64,000 nt of DNA from Plasmodiophora brassicae. Taxonomy: Eukaryota; Endomyxa: Phytomyxea; Phytomyxea; Plasmodiophorida. The notes below the pieces were generated by a model. That model worked only from the letters and a program-made list of their open reading frames with translations, was not told where the DNA came from and did no database searches. Below, one piece after another: positions 61,341 to 64,000 of the stretch. A program made the translations under genes and the position numbers. The stretch is taken from the NCBI GenBank assembly GCA_036867785.1, contig CP145413.1:682001-746000 (forward strand), written 5' to 3'. Each line of letters opens with the position of its first letter. Positions within the stretch are counted from its first letter, which is position 1.

Positions 61341-63308
61341 ATGGCAGGAGGCGATGGGTCGATTCCGTCATTGGCGGACGACGTCCCATCGTCCGCGAAT
61401 CCGGATGTTGCGGGAGCGTCGGATTTTGCCCTCGGTCCCCTGTCGCAGCTGCACTTCGCGCGGGGTGTTCTGCCACTGGCGAATCATCTCCCTGCACGAC
61501 CGCTCACCCCGCCCTCGCTCAATAGTACCGCTGCCGATTGGCCCGACGACTCTCGGTCCTCTTCGAACCGTCACTCCCCGCCTGCCTTATCGTCCCTACA
61601 CGTTTCTGCCGCCTCGACGTCTCTGCAGGACCCCGGCGGCGTGCCTCGGCATGACCCTGTCTCCTCGACGTCGCAGCATATTGGCGCTTCGTCCGTTGGG
61701 GCTCGGGTGCCGGCGCCACGGGTGTCTCCGGGCCCACCCTTAACGTCTATTGTTGTTCACTCACAAGACATTCCGCGTTTTTCGGGAAGCGATGGTCTGT
61801 CGACGACGCGTTGGTTGACTGCGTTCTCTCGGATCACCCAGACGTCGTTAACGTCTACAAGTCCTCTATCCGGCGATGTGCAATGTGTCTTAACGACAGC
61901 CTTGCAAGGTCAGGCCCTTGAGACTTACCTCGACTTGCCTGCGGACGCGTCTATGGCGGACGTAGCGTCCGTCCTGCTCCATGACTTCCCGGGACCTTCG
62001 TTCAAGCAGGTTGAAGCGAAGTTTGACAACCTGAAGCAGACTGCAGGTGTTGCTCACCACGCACTGGCATTCCAATGCTTGTACAAGGACCTTCAAAGAC
62101 TTGACCCATTGTACAGACTCAATCCGGCCCGCTTGGCGGAAAAGTTCCGCCTCTCGTTGAACCCTGCGCTCTCCGAAGCGCTGTTCTTCTACAACTTCAG
62201 AGACTACGACAAAGTTCTCGAGATGGCGGCTCATCTTGAGTCGAAATATCCAATCGCCGCCATCAACGCTGGCGGTGATGCAAGGGCACAACCCCTGACT
62301 TGCCATTATTGTCACGAGGTTGGGCATTTTATTGCGTCCTGCCCGAAGAGGCCACCGTGCCCGCACTGTCATAAGGTTGGCCACCGCTCATCGCTGTGTC
62401 CCGAGCGGTCCGGCAACCCTCTCCACGTCACTGATCTGTTCCTTATGACGTCTCCCTCAATACCACATCTGTTGGTATCGGTACGCCTCGTTATCGGCTC
62501 ACGCCGTGTCAACGCTATCGCCCTGTTAGACTGTGGTGCGACTTCCAACTTCATCGACTGGTCGTTCTGTCGTCACCATGAAATACCGGTTCGCTCTAAA
62601 TCGCGTGCCATTCCTGTTCGCGTCATCGACGGGCGACACCTGTCTCCAGTAACTCAGGAAACCGTCCCGCTACGTGCTACCGTCGACGGATGTTTCGACA
62701 GCGATGTCGTCCTGAACATGATCCACTCGCCTCAACACCCTATCATTCTTGGGCTGCCTTGGTTGGCGGATACAAACCCAGATATCGATTGGCGTCAGCG
62801 CCGCCTACAGCGCCGCGGAGGAACCCTCGTTGGGATGTCACGCCGTACAGGAGACGTCCATGAGTCTGGGTCCTTCGTCTCTTCGGCGGGACCATTTGCA
62901 ACAGTAAAGCGCGGGGATAGTCTCTCAGCTGGGGTCTCGCCTCCTGCACGAAGCGTTCCTGCGCTTGCGTGTGCCATCCCTTCAGCTGAATCACTCGAAA
63001 CGTTGCCGCTTACATCCGTGTTTGTCGACGGCAAGCTGGCTTCTGTAGCTAACGACGACCACCCGGAGTGCCACATTGCCATTGCTGCCGTCGACGACAG
63101 GCCGAGTCCTTCCGCTTTCGATTATGGTAGCATCCCGGGGGGTCGCCGCCTTCAATGCTACTGTTGCCCCCAGCCGCACCGATCTCTTATCATTGACCCG
63201 TTCAGGCTCCGAGTCCACGCCCCTTATGTCCTCCTTCCGGAACTTGGGCCCCGTTCGACGAGGGGTGAGACGGTCTCTCCCGCCGCCTCCGCCGCCTCCC
63301 TCCAATGA
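61341..63308 (+). CDS. Gag-protease polyprotein of element G
   Basis: From the ATG at 61341 about 655 residues are open. Order: Ser/Pro-rich N-terminus, gag core (TTRWLTAFSRITQT, VASVLLHDFPG, KQVEAKFDNLKQTAG, LAEKFRLSLNPAL), two CCHC knuckles (CHYCHEVGHFIASCP and CPHCHKVGHRSSLCP), and a retropepsin with active site LLDCGATSNFID, flap region VIDGRHLSPVT and PIILGLPWLAD. The closest relative in the window is the gag-protease of chromovirus A. The leader 61254-61320 has a tcgtattgtgccgta-type repeat. Confidence 0.85.
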   Translation: MAGGDGSIPSLADDVPSSANPDVAGASDFALGPLSQLHFARGVLPLANHLPARPLTPPSLNSTAADWPDDSRSSSNRHSPPALSSLHVSAASTSLQDPGGVPRHDPVSSTSQHIGASSVGARVPAPRVSPGPPLTSIVVHSQDIPRFSGSDGLSTTRWLTAFSRITQTSLTSTSPLSGDVQCVLTTALQGQALETYLDLPADASMADVASVLLHDFPGPSFKQVEAKFDNLKQTAGVAHHALAFQCLYKDLQRLDPLYRLNPARLAEKFRLSLNPALSEALFFYNFRDYDKVLEMAAHLESKYPIAAINAGGDARAQPLTCHYCHEVGHFIASCPKRPPCPHCHKVGHRSSLCPERSGNPLHVTDLFLMTSPSIPHLLVSVRLVIGSRRVNAIALLDCGATSNFIDWSFCRHHEIPVRSKSRAIPVRVIDGRHLSPVTQETVPLRATVDGCFDSDVVLNMIHSPQHPIILGLPWLADTNPDIDWRQRRLQRRGGTLVGMSRRTGDVHESGSFVSSAGPFATVKRGDSLSAGVSPPARSVPALACAIPSAESLETLPLTSVFVDGKLASVANDDHPECHIAIAAVDDRPSPSAFDYGSIPGGRRLQCYCCPQPHRSLIIDPFRLRVHAPYVLLPELGPRSTRGETVSPAASAASLQ

Positions 63309-63773
63309 TGGCTTCCGAGACGGCCACAGCCTCAATCTTCTGATGTTCGCAACCTTTGTCGCCCTGACCTGGCTCCTAGTTGGGTGGCCGTATTTTCCAA
63401 TAGCACAGCTGTGTACGAGCGCCTCTGCGGAGCCCCCGCCCTTGAATGCGCCCGCCGAGTCCTTCTTTGCACATTTTGCTACGTTCGAGGATGACCAGGC
63501 CTCATCAACCTCGATCGCGTTTCTCAACCCCGATCTCATGTTCCTGGACGCCGCCGCACGTGTGTTTGCCCACAAGCTACATCGACGACAGAGTCTTTCA
63601 CCCCAATTCCTTAGCGAAGTTGATTTCGTTCATTGGACACCTGACGCCCTGACTCGTCGACTGGAGTACAGACTGTCGCCTAATGATGAAGCAGTTCTTG
63701 CTAGGCCTCACCAAATGCTTCCACCCAGACAAGCCCGCAGCCCGTTCCCGGTGCGGCTAAAAGGGGACTATTA
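63309..63773 (+). CDS. Downstream open frame of element G (unknown)
   Basis: A frame that overlaps the end of gag (open from 63076) continues to the LTR. It has a proline run, a possible membrane segment (LLMFATFVALTWLLVGWPYF) and a tail with SEVDFVHWTPDALTRRLEYRL. It does not resemble RT or integrase. It may be a remnant of deleted pol or a true accessory frame. Confidence 0.4.
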
Positions 63774-63916
63774 TGTCACGACTGAGTCGTGTTGGCGACT
63801 CAGCCGGCACCAAATTGGGCTCCTTCGTAGCGCACTAGGTACAATAAACGTCCACGGCGCGGACCGACCTCAGTCGGTCAATCCGTGTGGTTGACTCATC
63901 GTGTTCGGTCGTCACA
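63774..63916 (+). repeat. 3' LTR of element G
   Basis: Same 143 bp as the 5' LTR, with a c for t change near 63813. It is followed by the resumed integrase of chromovirus F. Confidence 0.92.
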
Positions 63917-64000
63917 TTGTAGGTAACGGCGAATGGCCGTCAAGTTCTCCACGCGTTCATCGGCAGAAGGATTGGAGCTACCGTGTTTGCAAGGACGAGG
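63917..64000 (-). pseudogene. Continuation of chromovirus F integrase, running off the window
   Basis: The minus strand encodes SSNPSADERVENLTAIRRYL, which matches the segment just upstream of the part at 60531-61072 by comparison with element A. The break is exactly where G's LTR begins. Confidence 0.8.

Larger units (their letters stand above)
61073..63916 (+). mobile_element. Short LTR element G with gag and protease only
   Basis: LTRs of 143 bp at 61073-61215 and 63774-63916 differ at one base by eye. Flanks gtgta (61068-61072) and ttgta (63917-63921) give a 4-base duplication, or 5 with one mismatch. The internal region is 2.56 kb: gag-protease frame, a second frame, and the polypurine tract aaaaggggacta before the 3' LTR. 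No RT, RNase H or integrase is present, so it must rely on another element; F, with a related LTR, is the obvious kind of partner. Confidence 0.88.

Overview
This is a eukaryotic nuclear window, most likely from a zoospore-forming protist outside the opisthokonts. The genes are GC-rich and closely packed, with many introns of about 37-80 bp. They encode U5 snRNP, CCR4, GINS, SNARE and MICOS proteins. A CEP104-like ciliary-tip protein points to a flagellated stage. An NPSN-type Qb-SNARE and a CCR4 with a MYND-like zinc finger but no LRR are plant/protist-like rather than animal or fungal. A plasmodiophorid such as Plasmodiophora would fit, but that is inference.

Region 1 (1-27901) is ordinary gene space. 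In order: RAD54B-like ATPase (5' end outside), RPEL-repeat protein, secreted Cys-repeat/Pro-Thr protein, GINS subunit PSF2, TMEM120-like membrane protein, FAD synthase with a MoCF domain, C2H2 zinc-finger protein (-), DCAF7/WDR68 WD40 protein (-), OSCA/TMEM63-like channel, DIM1/TXNL4A (-), CEP104, tRNA-Asp(GTC), CCHC protein, CCR4-type deadenylase (-), secreted DUF6259-like protein (-), MIC10 and NPSN-like SNARE (-). Exon boundaries were worked out by hand from reading frame, splice dinucleotides and family knowledge. Nearly all introns are GT-AG; two are well-supported GC-AG introns.

Region 2 (about 28.4-64 kb) is one block of nested transposable elements, and target-site duplications (TSDs) allow much of its history to be read. 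A + strand LTR element (E: 28602-30648 and 58118-59317) was split by a - strand chromovirus (A: 30649-58117, TSD CAAGT). A's gag was later split by + strand Ty3-type element C (52344-57743, TSD GGCA, LTRs identical by eye). Inside A also lies a segment (about 33.24-50.26 kb) carrying an unknown gene and a mariner-like transposase remnant. The unknown gene is split by - strand Ty3-type element B (34045-48458, TSD CGCT). B is itself invaded by a CACTA/EnSpm transposon (34519-40329, TSD CTA), a rearranged Ty1/copia element (42536 to about 45655) and a solo copia LTR (46803-46997, TSD CATCG). On the right are a pogo-like element (59318-60349) and a second chromovirus (F, -). F's integrase is split by a short element G (61073-63916) that has gag and protease but no RT or integrase.

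Most elements carry frameshifts, stops or duplications. C looks youngest and G young. No prokaryotic operon, CRISPR array or plasmid feature was seen.
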